Shown: positions 34,663 through 43,816, counted from the stretch's first letter. The stretch: 64,000 bases of DNA from Chloroherpetonaceae bacterium (GCA_033763895.1 JANRJQ010000010.1:748146-812145), one strand, 5' to 3'. Program-made: numbers and translations. Notes: a model not told the origin generated them from the sequence alone.

Positions 34663-36873
34663 TTAGAAGGGAAGGCTGTAAGGTTCATAAAACGGACGCT
34701 TTCCAGCAATCACCGCTTTTACCTGTTTTACCTGTGCTTCCATTATCCGCCTAAAGTTTAATTTTACCGAGGCGATTTTGTACACCGATTCTTCTGCCAT
34801 TCGGTTTTCAAAAATTTCTAAATACCGCTTTCGGCCTTCATTACTTAAAAAACACCCTGACCCATCTTTTTGATAATAAAAATCCGAGTTTTTTATCAAC
34901 CCGCGGTTCAAAGTATAAATCACAAGTGAATCCATCACACACCGAAATTCTTCAATTAAATCATTAATCAAGGCAGGGTTTCCCCGCTCCTCGGTATGAA
35001 AGAATCCAAAATACGGAGAAAGCCCGTGAATTTTACAAAGCGAATATAAATTGGAATGAAGCAAAGTATAAGAAAAGCTAAGCAATGAATTTACCGGGTC
35101 GGTGGGTGGGCGTTTGACACGGCGAAAATTAGGCTGAAAGAACACCGATTCTCGCTTAAAGTGAAGCCCGAATATATCGAAATAGACCGCAGCGGCTTTG
35201 CCTTCATACCCACGTAAAGAATCAAAAGAATCCGTTCGTTCAGCTTTATGTGCCAATTCATTTAGCAAAACAAGTGATGTTTCAATGTGCTCGCGGTATT
35301 CAGGTAAGTTTCCCCAACCATTTGTTTTACGGCGCTGAATCATTGTGCGGGAATTTGAGATTTTGGTGGAAATCATTCGGCGAGCGAGATCGAAACAAAA
35401 TTCTTCGTCAAGTGAACGAAGATATTGGTCTCTCTCAAATAAGGTGTTATCGGCAGTTGTTGCTTCAAGCCGGCCAAAGTAATATCCATTTTGCGATAAA
35501 TACGCAATCGGGATATGATTTTGAAGGCAATGTTGAATTGCCGGAGTTGTAAGAGTGACATTCCCTAAAACAATAATTTGCTCCACTTTGCGCGCGTGCA
35601 GTTCGGTTAGCTTCATGCTACTTTTTTCAACCAAAAAGCGTTCCCCTTCTTTCCGCAAAAGGCTGCCTTGCTCTTGAAGGTAGAGCGTTCTTAAGAATGG
35701 AGAATACAGTTTTTTTAATTCATTCAGTTTTGTTTCTTCGAGTTCATCCTCACGCTTTTGCAAGTTGGAGAGGAAATCATCGAGCTGTAGAGGTTTTCCT
35801 TTGAAGTTTTCCAATAACTTTTGGCCAAATTCGGTTTGCAGGAGTGTGGCCTCGGTTACTTCAATTTTTTTTCCGTCGTCAGTTTCAAGGTTAAAGAAAT
35901 GACTTTCAGGGTGGTTGTATTCATCGGGAATATCGGCTTCGGGGTATGGCGGTTTTGGAATAACTTTACGCAGTTTTAATCGGCCTAATTTATCATACCA
36001 TTTTTCGCCGTGCATTTTGGTTGGCAAAACCAACGAACGAATAAAGAGATACCCGAGGTATTTGAACCCTTCTGAAAAGTGCGTGATTCGCGTTTTTTCG
36101 GGGTGAAGATTGAGTTTCAATTCCGCTAAAACCGATTCCGTCAGTTTGAGGGCTTCTTCAGCTTGGGGCTTTGATTTGCAGAGTACGAGAAAGTCATCGG
36201 CATATCGAATAATTTTGAAATTTTCCGCTTCAAGGCGTTTATCAAGTTTATCTAAATACAAGTTTGCCAAAAGTGGTGAAATGGGTGCGCCTTGAGGAAG
36301 TCCAATCGGATTAGGAATGCGTTTTTCGCTGCCGTAAACAATATCGGCTTTAAGCCACTCACTTATCAGTTTGAAAAGCAGGTCATCATCGGGGAAGAAT
36401 TCTTGAAATCGAGCGAGAATTAAGTCGTGCTCAACCGAATCAAAAAAGCGCGTGATGTCGGCATCCAAAGCCCAAAGGTATCCTTCGTTGCGCAGTTTTT
36501 CGATTTCATCGGCGGCATTGAGCCGCGAAAGACCGGGTCGGTAAGCAAACGACGATTTTGAAAGTTGTTCTTCAAGAATCGGGTTTAAGACAATCGTGGC
36601 CGCGGTTTGAACAATTCTATCCGGAACGGTTGGAATAAGGAGAATCCGCTCTTTTCCATCGGGTTTTTGAAACACCATTTTTAGGAGTGCTTGCGCTTTG
36701 TACCTACCGGTTTGAAGCAGGTGGTGTAACTCGCGCAAGCTCTCCGGCATTTTTTCCGAAAATTGATCGATCGAAAACCCGCCGACACCCGGCCGGCCGT
36801 CGTTGGAAGACACTTTTTGCCAAGCCTTGGAAAGTGTTTCTTCTAAAATAATTTGCGAATAAAGCCAACCCAT
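34663..36873 (-). CDS. cas1: Reverse transcriptase-Cas1 fusion
   Basis: The 736-aa protein joins a group-II-intron-like reverse transcriptase to the integrase Cas1. RT motifs are ALDADITRFFDSV (about 135-147), GLPQGAPISPLLANLYLD (191-208), catalytic YADD (224-227) and HPEKTRI. Cas1 starts near residue 395 with LTTPAIQHCL; its metal-binding residues appear intact: Glu in RGYEGKAAAVYF (about 557), His in FFHTEERGNPA (about 626) and acidic LINDLIEEFR. There is no N-terminal Cas6 domain. With Cas2 it should integrate spacers, some copied from RNA. cas2 ends 12 bp upstream. Confidence 0.96.
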   Translation of the reverse strand: MGWLYSQIILEETLSKAWQKVSSNDGRPGVGGFSIDQFSEKMPESLRELHHLLQTGRYKAQALLKMVFQKPDGKERILLIPTVPDRIVQTAATIVLNPILEEQLSKSSFAYRPGLSRLNAADEIEKLRNEGYLWALDADITRFFDSVEHDLILARFQEFFPDDDLLFKLISEWLKADIVYGSEKRIPNPIGLPQGAPISPLLANLYLDKLDKRLEAENFKIIRYADDFLVLCKSKPQAEEALKLTESVLAELKLNLHPEKTRITHFSEGFKYLGYLFIRSLVLPTKMHGEKWYDKLGRLKLRKVIPKPPYPEADIPDEYNHPESHFFNLETDDGKKIEVTEATLLQTEFGQKLLENFKGKPLQLDDFLSNLQKREDELEETKLNELKKLYSPFLRTLYLQEQGSLLRKEGERFLVEKSSMKLTELHARKVEQIIVLGNVTLTTPAIQHCLQNHIPIAYLSQNGYYFGRLEATTADNTLFERDQYLRSLDEEFCFDLARRMISTKISNSRTMIQRRKTNGWGNLPEYREHIETSLVLLNELAHKAERTDSFDSLRGYEGKAAAVYFDIFGLHFKRESVFFQPNFRRVKRPPTDPVNSLLSFSYTLLHSNLYSLCKIHGLSPYFGFFHTEERGNPALINDLIEEFRCVMDSLVIYTLNRGLIKNSDFYYQKDGSGCFLSNEGRKRYLEIFENRMAEESVYKIASVKLNFRRIMEAQVKQVKAVIAGKRPFYEPYSLPF

Positions 36874-36885
36874 TTCTTTTTTCTT

Positions 36886-37182
36886 TTAAGAAATAAAAAA
36901 GGGAGAATCGGGTTTAAATGTGTGATTTGCTCCCTCCGGCGTATCAATAATTACCGAAGCCACGCATTTTTCACAAAAGGAATAATAGCGTATCGAATCG
37001 TTTTTTCCGCCTCTGCTCAAAAGTTTGGTGAGTTTCGAACGAAGCTGTTGAAACGCGAGATAGGGAATAAAACACTCGAAAACACTTTTCTGCACGGGCG
37101 TTCCAAAATCTTTTAAGGTTTTAAAGATTCGGTTTCGAATGGGATTGGATTCGATATCGTAACTAATCACATAAAAGTTCAT
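36886..37182 (-). CDS. cas2: CRISPR-associated endonuclease-like Cas2
   Basis: This 98-aa protein has the ferredoxin-fold Cas2 pattern: NFYVISYDIESNPIRNRIFKTLK, then FGTPVQKSVFECFI and RGGKNDSIRYYSFCEKC. It bridges Cas1 dimers in the spacer-integration complex. It lies between cas6 (30 bp upstream) and RT-cas1 (12 bp downstream) on the same strand, one adaptation operon. Confidence 0.94.
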   Translation of the reverse strand: MNFYVISYDIESNPIRNRIFKTLKDFGTPVQKSVFECFIPYLAFQQLRSKLTKLLSRGGKNDSIRYYSFCEKCVASVIIDTPEGANHTFKPDSPFFIS

Positions 37183-37212
37183 ACGTGGTTTCGTTTTTTG
37201 TCTCCTAAATAT

Positions 37213-38001
37213 TTACTCCGAACTTCCTTTAACTGCCACCATTCCAAAGCCCTGCGAGCACTTCACCCCAAACCCTGATTCATACCCGATTTGAATTAAC
37301 TCTGTGGGTGCGTGAAGCTCAAAGGGCGTAAAGGTGCATCGATTATGAATCGGCGCAGCGTGTTCAGTCTTGAGCGTAACCAACCGCACAATCGACTTCG
37401 GACGCTTTTCGGGAAGCACAAAGCGAAGCGAGGTTTTTGTGTCCGAATTCACCTTTAAGAAGGGGCGGTTCAACAGAGATTCATATTTGCGAATCAAACT
37501 AAGAAGCAAAGCTTGTTCAAAATTGGCGCTTTCGGGCGTGAGGTGTGTTTGATGTTTTGCTCCATTCAGCCGCTCGGAGAGAAAGAGAGGGGAAAGCATC
37601 GTAAAGCTCATCCGCTCTTGAAACACAGGTGGGTCAATGACTTGAACCGTATCCAATCCAAAGAAAACACCGGCAAGTTCCATTTTGGAATGACTCAAAA
37701 ATCCTGTGATAAGAGTGGTGATGAATTCTTCATTCGGAGACGAAATGTAAAAGCCGATTTGACGTGAAGTGGTTCTGATGCTGCCGCGCTCTTTATCTAA
37801 AACCCAGCGGTGATTGGGGTCAAGCGATTGGAGCATTGAAAAAGTAAAGTGCTTGAACTCCCCGCTTTGATGAAGTTCGGCGGAAAAGGTGGGTGAGCCT
37901 TTTTCGAGGGTGTGGTAAATATAGCCGAGCAGAAAGGTATTCATATCAATGGGGAGTTGGAGCGTGCGGTATCGGTGCGTGAGTTTAATGAGTAAGCGCA
38001 T
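37213..38001 (-). CDS. cas6: CRISPR RNA-processing endoribonuclease Cas6
   Basis: The 262-aa protein ends with the glycine-rich loop GYESGFGVKCSQGFGMVAV diagnostic of Cas6 RAMP proteins. The N-terminus (LLIKLTHRYRTLQLPIDMNT) and FYISSPNEEFITTLITGF fit a tandem ferredoxin-like fold. It should cut the repeat RNA to leave the 8-nt 5' tag. First gene of the cas6-cas2-RT-cas1 unit. Catalytic residues vary in this family; a His near residue 37 is one candidate. Confidence 0.88.
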   Translation of the reverse strand: MRLLIKLTHRYRTLQLPIDMNTFLLGYIYHTLEKGSPTFSAELHQSGEFKHFTFSMLQSLDPNHRWVLDKERGSIRTTSRQIGFYISSPNEEFITTLITGFLSHSKMELAGVFFGLDTVQVIDPPVFQERMSFTMLSPLFLSERLNGAKHQTHLTPESANFEQALLLSLIRKYESLLNRPFLKVNSDTKTSLRFVLPEKRPKSIVRLVTLKTEHAAPIHNRCTFTPFELHAPTELIQIGYESGFGVKCSQGFGMVAVKGSSE

Positions 38002-38245
38002 TGGAGAGAATGGATGAATATTGATAGTGTTTTTGAGGGTTAAAAATAAGAAATGTTAAGAGTCTTTCGTCACTTCGGCCCTTCGACTACGCTCTGGGAT
38101 CTCCGTGACGGAGCGATAAAATAAGGTTCTCGAGCGGAGTCGAGAGAACCGTAAAGAGCCTCGATACTTCGGCGCCTCGACTTCGCTCGGCGGCCTTAAA
38201 CAAACTTCGCTCGGCGACCTTGGTTCTGCACTTTGACCCTTCTGC
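38002..38245. repeat. Repeat-rich spacer right of the adaptation module
   Basis: It contains TTCGGCCCTTCGACTACGCTC...GGAGCGATAAAATAAGG (about 38069-38125), GGTTCTCGAGCGGAGTCGAG followed by its complement, and CTCGACTTCGCTCGGCGGCC with TTCGCTCGGCGACC (about 38174-38220). These are the same families as at 33.98-34.27 kb, in the same orientation but with the order of blocks exchanged. No gene is seen. Confidence 0.7.
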
Positions 38246-38569
38246 ATTTCGCCCTCAATTAAAGAATATTTTGATATTGCCAAGAACATTACCAATAGTT
38301 TAGTGAAGACGGGCGATATCGGTCAGATTTCAGGTGAGGAGTTGAAATTCAAACTCGAAAACCCCAATGAGGGCATATTCTATATGCCGCCAACGGCACC
38401 GAAACCAAAGTCACGAGCATCGCACGACGGACGGAAGGGCTTCTGCTCTTTAATAATCCGGCGAGTCTCACGGCGGGAAATTATTCGTTGGAAGTGCGGC
38501 GGCTTAAACGCTGATAAAGAAGCGATTTATGGGTTTGCTACGATGATTACAGTCTCGATGCTGAATTAA
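38246..38569 (+). pseudogene. Frameshifted remnant of a DUF4469-like (HU-Ig) C-terminal domain
   Basis: Read in pieces, the plus strand gives a continuous domain: SIKEYFDIAKNITNSLVKTG and GEELKFKLENPNEGIFY in one frame, then after a shift near 38383 TETKVTSIARRTEGLLLFNN and LTAGNYSLEVRR in a second frame, then DKEAIYGFATMITVSMLN back in the first, ending at TAA. The pattern matches the immunoglobulin-like tail of DNA-binding HU-related proteins of Bacteroidota. The N-terminal part is missing, so it is a dead gene. Confidence 0.75.
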
Positions 38570-38576
38570 GTATGAA

Positions 38577-38714
38577 AGGACTTACGCAAAACACGAATTT
38601 TGTCATTGTCATTCTGTCCCGACGCAGCCTGTGCCGATACTTCGGCATCGGGAGAAGAATCCACAATAGAAATGGATTCTTAGCTACGCTCAGAATGACA
38701 TCTGCGTAAGTCCT
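38577..38714. mobile_element. Small inverted-repeat element (MITE-like)
   Basis: A 12-bp perfect inverted repeat AGGACTTACGCA (38577-38588) / TGCGTAAGTCCT (38703-38714) bounds 138 bp of noncoding DNA containing a second imperfect hairpin (GTCATTCTG...CAGAATGAC). No target-site duplication is obvious. It lies directly between the dead DUF4469-like gene and the toxin gene, so insertion may have accompanied gene loss. Confidence 0.6.
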
Positions 38715-38721
38715 AATACTA

Positions 38722-39132
38722 TTAAACCGCCGCAATAAAAAAGCGCGTAAATCCTTTTTCGGAAAGATGTTTTTTTAATTTCTTATCTCCCGTCCAAAGT
38801 ATGCCGTTCAATTCAAGTGTGAGTGCAACAAACAGCGTATCTTTTACATCTGCCTCACGGCACAGGTCATACGCTTTTTGGCGGTTCTCAGTGGAAATAA
38901 GTTCAATTTGGACGAACTGAATTTTTTCAATTAGTCCGTTAAATGCATCATAAAAATCGGTGTCGGACAATTTTCCGAATTTCAAAATTTTCTCTTTGTA
39001 ACGAAACAGTTCGATAAATAAATAATTCGGCGCGTAAAAGGATATGCCTTTCTCGAAGAAAGCATCTCGCAATCGTGATTTTTCTTTGAGCAGTGCTGAA
39101 AATAAAATATTTGTATCAACAATCACCGTCAC
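38722..39132 (-). CDS. PIN-domain toxin (VapC-like)
   Basis: This 136-aa protein has a PIN nuclease fold: VIVDTNILFSALL near the N-terminus supplies the first Asp, followed by Glu in IELFRYKEKI, Asp in READVKDTLFVALTLEL and Asp in LWTGDKKLKKHL. PIN toxins cut RNA unless bound by an antitoxin. Its ATG overlaps the stop of the small upstream gene by 4 bp, the usual antitoxin-toxin order. It lies inside the CRISPR locus between cas6 and the csm genes. Confidence 0.85.
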   Translation of the reverse strand: MTVIVDTNILFSALLKEKSRLRDAFFEKGISFYAPNYLFIELFRYKEKILKFGKLSDTDFYDAFNGLIEKIQFVQIELISTENRQKAYDLCREADVKDTLFVALTLELNGILWTGDKKLKKHLSEKGFTRFFIAAV

Positions 39133-39356
39133 TTTTTAATGTTTTTTAGGAAATTCTCGCCGTTTTTCTGCCACCATTCCTCATCAATTTCATCGGCGAT
39201 GCGCTGAACCGATTCGGGGGTGAGTTCTGATTTTTGCGCTACATACTCCAAACGAAGCCGAGTTAAGATATTTATCATTTCCATAACGGGAATTTCCGTT
39301 TTATTCAAGCGAATGATGATTTCTTTGTCGGTAGATTGAACATCGAATGCATCCAT
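39129..39356 (-). CDS. Probable antitoxin of the PIN toxin
   Basis: This 75-aa acidic protein has a short N-terminal beta strand and two helices (KEIIIRLNKTEIPVMEMINI, ESVQRIADEIDEEWW). Size, position and the 4-bp overlap with the PIN-toxin gene support an antitoxin role. I cannot assign a DNA-binding family from sequence alone. Confidence 0.65.
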   Translation of the reverse strand: MDAFDVQSTDKEIIIRLNKTEIPVMEMINILTRLRLEYVAQKSELTPESVQRIADEIDEEWWQKNGENFLKNIKK

Positions 39357-39403
39357 AGTTAGGTTGGTTAATTATTTTCCAAGTATAGTCAAAAAAATTA
39401 AGA

Positions 39404-39517
39404 TTACAATCTTTCCGATTCAACCGTTATCGTCAGGTTGCTCTCTTCGGCAACGACGGCGTGCGGTTCAAGAATTTGGTTCAGAGCAAAATAATTTTTG
39501 TTGCGTTGAGAATCATT
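39404..39517 (-). other. Possible C-terminal gene remnant
   Basis: A 38-codon open frame without a start codon lies just past the Csm6-like gene and ends at 39404: NYFALNQILEPHAVVAEESN, then LTITVESERL and stop. Composition looks protein-like, which suggests the tail of a deleted gene. The family is not recognised. Confidence 0.3.
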
Positions 39518-40919
39518 TTAATGTTCCATCTATATTAAATTCTTTAGGAAATGAAAATTTAATTAAATCATCATCTATTTTATTCCTAGGAAATTCAAAT
39601 TTTAAAACTGATATGCACGTTTTATAAAATTCATCGGCAGCTTTTTTTCCAATAGGGTTTGTTTTATGAACCATAGAATTTCGCCTTATTCTGAGATTAT
39701 GTAATTTATTAATTAAATCTGGTTGATATATTTCTTTTTTTGCATTGATATAATCACAGAATGATGGATCATTGTTGTTTTCTATAACAGTAGTTAACAA
39801 ATGCTCCATTGATTGTGTAAGTCTGATAGTAGCATCATTGTAACGAGCCTGTTCAATATACCTTCGAGCATCAATAATTAAATTTAATGCAAAATAATAA
39901 GGATCATCATTGAGAATAGATTTAAGCAAAGATATTAAATCGCCAGAGAGAAATTCAGTATGTTCTTTAATATTATCAAAATTAAGTGCGTCCCAAAGTT
40001 GTAAGCATTTGGAAATCGAATACATTTTTTCAATCGCTTCTAATTCCGAAGTAAGTCCAAACTGTTTGGCTTTTGATTCAAGATTATTTTTCGCCTTTTC
40101 AAAAAGCTGTTGAGCGGCGGCGTAGTTACCATTCTTGAATAGTTCTTTTGCTTGTGTGATAAGGTCAATATTGTAAAGGTCGTAGGGGTTTTCAAGTTTA
40201 TTGAGAAATTCTGTCCCGCATTTGGGTTTCCCGTCTGCATATTCTTCAAAATCCACATAAAAAATATCAATGTCTTTTTCAATCGCTACGGTTAAAAACG
40301 CCGAAGCATCTGCCGATTTTTTCCCGCCCGTAATATCAAGCGCGATTCTGGCATCTGATTTTTCTTTTCTGATTTCTGCAATGATTTCTCGAACACGCTT
40401 GAAGGTATCTATTGAACCGATTGATTCAACCGCACGAGATATTGGTTTAACCGTAATGTTTTGTGAGGGGTCTTTGTATAATTCAAAAATTTTTTCAAAA
40501 CATTGTAAAGGTGTATTGGGTTGAATATTCATTACCTTGTAATGTGCGGCGCTTTCTTTTGTAACGATTGGATAGACGGAATTTGGAGAAAGTGCGAGAA
40601 TTGTGTGTAAAAGCGGTTCGGGAGAAAAGCCCACAATCGTTATGAGGGCATCAAAACTGTTGGCAAGACTCAATACTGGTAAGCCACTTGCATTATTTGC
40701 TTTTTGCCGGGAAAGAACGGTTTTGAATAAAGAAAGAGATTTCTTAAAGTAAGCATTGTTATTTTGCTCATCTTTCTCATATCTAATTCCCGTTAATTTT
40801 ATGCCGAAGTAAATTGAAAAATCAGTTGATTTATCCGCCTCTTTCGTCCATTTATCTAACCCATCATTTTCAGATTCAGGTAGCCACTGTTTGCGTTTAT
40901 TGAGAATATCCGCTTTCAT
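39513..40919 (-). CDS. Csm6-like CARF-HEPN ribonuclease
   Basis: The 468-aa protein has an N-terminal CARF-type domain with ALDITGGKKSADASAFLTV (about residues 193-211) for cyclic oligoadenylate binding. A helical region follows (EQARYNDATIRLTQSMEHLL), then a HEPN-type R-X4-H motif in RRNSMVHKTNP (about 425). Family resemblance is to the TIGR02710-type Csx proteins. It should cut RNA when the Cas10-made second messenger binds. Its ATG overlaps the csm5 stop by 4 bp, so it is the last gene of the csm operon. Confidence 0.85.
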   Translation of the reverse strand: MKADILNKRKQWLPESENDGLDKWTKEADKSTDFSIYFGIKLTGIRYEKDEQNNNAYFKKSLSLFKTVLSRQKANNASGLPVLSLANSFDALITIVGFSPEPLLHTILALSPNSVYPIVTKESAAHYKVMNIQPNTPLQCFEKIFELYKDPSQNITVKPISRAVESIGSIDTFKRVREIIAEIRKEKSDARIALDITGGKKSADASAFLTVAIEKDIDIFYVDFEEYADGKPKCGTEFLNKLENPYDLYNIDLITQAKELFKNGNYAAAQQLFEKAKNNLESKAKQFGLTSELEAIEKMYSISKCLQLWDALNFDNIKEHTEFLSGDLISLLKSILNDDPYYFALNLIIDARRYIEQARYNDATIRLTQSMEHLLTTVIENNNDPSFCDYINAKKEIYQPDLINKLHNLRIRRNSMVHKTNPIGKKAADEFYKTCISVLKFEFPRNKIDDDLIKFSFPKEFNIDGTLK

Positions 40920-42763
40920 AAAATCTTTACTTTTGTGATTTTTCCATCTTTAACCTCTAAAATTTCAACTGCCACTATTTCACCCTCCCTCTTCATTTTA
41001 TTAGTTTCTACGAAGAGCGAATTTCCTTCATACTCCAAAGTAGTTGGCTTATAGTTAACTGTTTTAATTACCTTCATTTCAATTTTATCACCTTTTTTAT
41101 AAGAAACAATTCTTGGCTTTGATTTTTCGGCGTGTTTCAAAATTTTGTTTGCTTCTGCTTTTGATTGAGCAATTTCTTTTTCGGTTGCAGGCTTAGGTTG
41201 AAAACCACCACGATGAAATGAAGTATTTTCCCTTTTTTCATTGCCATCTGGGAGTGGGGTATTCGTAACTGCAATTTTTGCCTGATTGATATCAGGTAGT
41301 TCTCCGTTTGGCAGAATGGTGATTTTGCACCAACCAAGCGGCGCAATTGCATTCTGCCCTTCAACAATCAGACAGCGTGATTTGGGTGCGATTGGCGACC
41401 CGTTGTGTCTCACTAAGTCTCTTATCCTTACTCGCTGTGGCATTGTGAGATGGAGAAATTGCGTTTTGCTCATAAAGCCGCCGCCCCAACCGGTGCGGAA
41501 TAAGACACTTTCAGGTGTTAAGCCAAATCTATTTTGGTAAAGTGAATAAATTTGATTTGTATAAACTTTCAATTTCGCGGTGCGTTTATCGTTTGGATTA
41601 ACATCGTTTGGTATTGTTGTTAGCCCCAGATAAAAGTCTTTTTCCTCAAAGTCCGCAACGGCTCTGAAAAACTCATCAACAGTTTTCAGGAGATTCAGAA
41701 CAGACTGCAAATAAAAAGGAACACCGGTTGGAAAGAATTCTGAGGCAAGTTGAAGGTCTATAGAAATTTTGAATCGCGCTTTTGTTTTTGCAGGAGCGCA
41801 TTGAAGATTTATATCAAATTTTTTTTGATAAGATTGGTTGTTAGGTGGTGTCCCGTTTGCATCTTTACAAACTGCTCTCGCTTTTTCATTTTTCAAAATT
41901 ACATTACCATCAAAATTTGCATCGCTTATCTTAACGATGCGGAAGAAATCGCGTAACGTTTCGTTCGCCGACTGCCAGCGTTGATTAAATTCTCCTAAAT
42001 AAGTTTGTTCTTCTGAAGTAGCATTTTTAGGTATTATTTTATTCGGCTTGATTTCCGTAAAGCTTTTAGTATCGACTTTCTCGTCAAGATTGTTAGGCTG
42101 TTTTGAGAAATGCTCCTTGTATTTTTTTTTATCGCTATCACGTAATCTTGAAGCGGCAGTCAAATTGTAAGTTACAAATCCATTTAGCCAAGTATTTTTT
42201 GTAGCATCGGATAAAATTTTCCAAAGAACTGCGTTTCGTATTGCGCCCTTTATTGAACTGCCGGGAATAAAGTGTTTGCCGTTTCCATTTTGTACAAATT
42301 TATTTCCATCGGAAATGTAGGTTATTCCTTTGGCAATATTTTTTGCAATCTCTTTTTTTTGTTCAATGCTGCCTTTTAGAAGTCCGACATTTTCCAAAAA
42401 GAATTGAAGGGACATTTCCTTGAAGAGAGAAAATTCTTTGGTATCTCTATCGCGATTGACTTTTTCATTATAATTGAGTCCAAAAGTATTGCAAAAATTG
42501 CCAAACACTTGCGAGTTATCAAATGAATTACCCCTTGCAAAGTATTTCTCATACCATTCTACATAGTCATAGCTTAGCTTTTTATTTCCTGTTTCGTCAA
42601 ATGTGGATTCATAAATAAATTTACAAAGTTCATCATTATTCACTGAATACAAAGTATCGTCTACTTTCAAGAAACCTTCCCCATAGTTCACATCTTTGCC
42701 TTTAATAAAAAGAGGCGTCAGGGTTTCAAGTTCAATTATTGCAGATTCCACATTGTAGGCCAT
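40916..42763 (-). CDS. csm5: Type III-A RAMP protein Csm5
   Basis: This 615-aa RAMP protein opens with IIELETLTPLFIKGKD and has the family's loop FIPGSSIKGAIRNAVLWKIL (about residues 165-184), a feature of Csm5, the subunit capping the crRNA 3' end. It is longer than typical Csm5 (about 350-400 aa). The extra C-terminal part (from about 540, IVSYKKGDKIEMKVIKTVNY) could be an OB/S1-like RNA-binding extension. It lies 3 bp after csm4 and overlaps the Csm6-like gene. Confidence 0.85.
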   Translation of the reverse strand: MAYNVESAIIELETLTPLFIKGKDVNYGEGFLKVDDTLYSVNNDELCKFIYESTFDETGNKKLSYDYVEWYEKYFARGNSFDNSQVFGNFCNTFGLNYNEKVNRDRDTKEFSLFKEMSLQFFLENVGLLKGSIEQKKEIAKNIAKGITYISDGNKFVQNGNGKHFIPGSSIKGAIRNAVLWKILSDATKNTWLNGFVTYNLTAASRLRDSDKKKYKEHFSKQPNNLDEKVDTKSFTEIKPNKIIPKNATSEEQTYLGEFNQRWQSANETLRDFFRIVKISDANFDGNVILKNEKARAVCKDANGTPPNNQSYQKKFDINLQCAPAKTKARFKISIDLQLASEFFPTGVPFYLQSVLNLLKTVDEFFRAVADFEEKDFYLGLTTIPNDVNPNDKRTAKLKVYTNQIYSLYQNRFGLTPESVLFRTGWGGGFMSKTQFLHLTMPQRVRIRDLVRHNGSPIAPKSRCLIVEGQNAIAPLGWCKITILPNGELPDINQAKIAVTNTPLPDGNEKRENTSFHRGGFQPKPATEKEIAQSKAEANKILKHAEKSKPRIVSYKKGDKIEMKVIKTVNYKPTTLEYEGNSLFVETNKMKREGEIVAVEILEVKDGKITKVKIL

Positions 42764-42766
42764 AAT

Positions 42767-43804
42767 TTAATCCTCCAAATTGAGTTTGAGCGGCACGGAA
42801 AAAGCGTAGCCATAACGATAAACCTTATGAAAGCCTTCCCATTTTGGCGTGTTTTGTGGTGTAATGTCAACCAATTTTCCAATCAGTTCTTTTTGAAATA
42901 CGCTCCCTTCGGAAAGCATTGAAACGGTTTGGCGTTTCACTTGCGCGCCAACGGAAAGCGAGCCTGTCCAGCCTTTTCTCAAAATGAGGTTGTGAGCAAC
43001 GGAGGTTTGATAGGGTTCATCAGGTTTTGGACAGCATAGCGAGAGCAAGCAATACGCATTTGATTCAGGTACGCCGTTTAATAAATTCCATTCAGGCGGT
43101 ACTTGGTTTAAACCAACCAAAATCGGCTTCTCCGAAAGTCCGCCCAAACCGATATTTCGGTTTCCACCGATTGCGCCTGTTTCAAAGATGATTTCAAAAA
43201 TCTTTTCGAGTGCTTTTTTTGTCTGTTCATCGGCCTTTAGGAAAAAGTATAAACCGGCTTTATCTTTTCCGTGAGTTTCAAAGTAAGTAATCCCTGAATA
43301 AAAAAGTTGCGAAGCCATCGAGATTCTATCGAGCGTATTGTGCGGACGAATTGCACCACTTGAAATTCCTTTTGGCTTTTCGCCTATATCGCTTACATTA
43401 TCTGCATTGAATTCTATCCAATTTTTGAATGCTTCAAGTGTAATAAAACGGGTTTTTTTCACGGTTTTCCCGTATTGTTCAATTTCGATGGTTCTATTTG
43501 GGTTGATTTTAGTAAAGGAATATGGGACAGAAAGCGGCTTTGGAAGCCAATACTCTGACCCTGATTTGGTTAAGGGAAAAGCCGATGAGATTTTGAATAG
43601 AGGATTTCCATTAGTAAATGACTTAAGAAAAGTATCAAAAGAAATTCCCTCTACTTCTCCTAAAATCGCCCAGTGATTACAAATCGCCGCCCAAAGCGTA
43701 TCGGAATGGATAAAATCTTGCGTTTCTTCAATACCTATAGCCGCATTCGCTGCACCAATGTGCAGTGCGTGCTTGAAATAGAGCGGAACAAAGTAGGTGT
43801 TCAT
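42767..43804 (-). CDS. csm4: Type III-A RAMP protein Csm4
   Basis: The 345-aa RAMP subunit binds the crRNA 5' tag and Cas10. LYFKHALHIGAANAAIG near the N-terminus and FIHSDTLWAAICNHW are the usual Csm4 signature; GGNRNIGLGGLSEKP is the glycine-rich loop. It lies 12 bp after csm3 and 3 bp before csm5 on the same strand. Confidence 0.92.
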   Translation of the reverse strand: MNTYFVPLYFKHALHIGAANAAIGIEETQDFIHSDTLWAAICNHWAILGEVEGISFDTFLKSFTNGNPLFKISSAFPLTKSGSEYWLPKPLSVPYSFTKINPNRTIEIEQYGKTVKKTRFITLEAFKNWIEFNADNVSDIGEKPKGISSGAIRPHNTLDRISMASQLFYSGITYFETHGKDKAGLYFFLKADEQTKKALEKIFEIIFETGAIGGNRNIGLGGLSEKPILVGLNQVPPEWNLLNGVPESNAYCLLSLCCPKPDEPYQTSVAHNLILRKGWTGSLSVGAQVKRQTVSMLSEGSVFQKELIGKLVDITPQNTPKWEGFHKVYRYGYAFSVPLKLNLED

Positions 43805-43816
43805 AGCAAATCAAGG

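Noticed and set aside
36871-36897. ATTTCTT...AAGAAAT inverted pair between cas2 and RT-cas1 as a third operator
   Set aside because: Arms are in the opposite arrangement to the 14-bp palindromes and fall in homopolymer-rich DNA; likely chance.
38303-38569. 88-codon plus-strand frame as an intact gene
   Set aside because: The middle third of the domain is in another frame; better explained as a frameshifted pseudogene.
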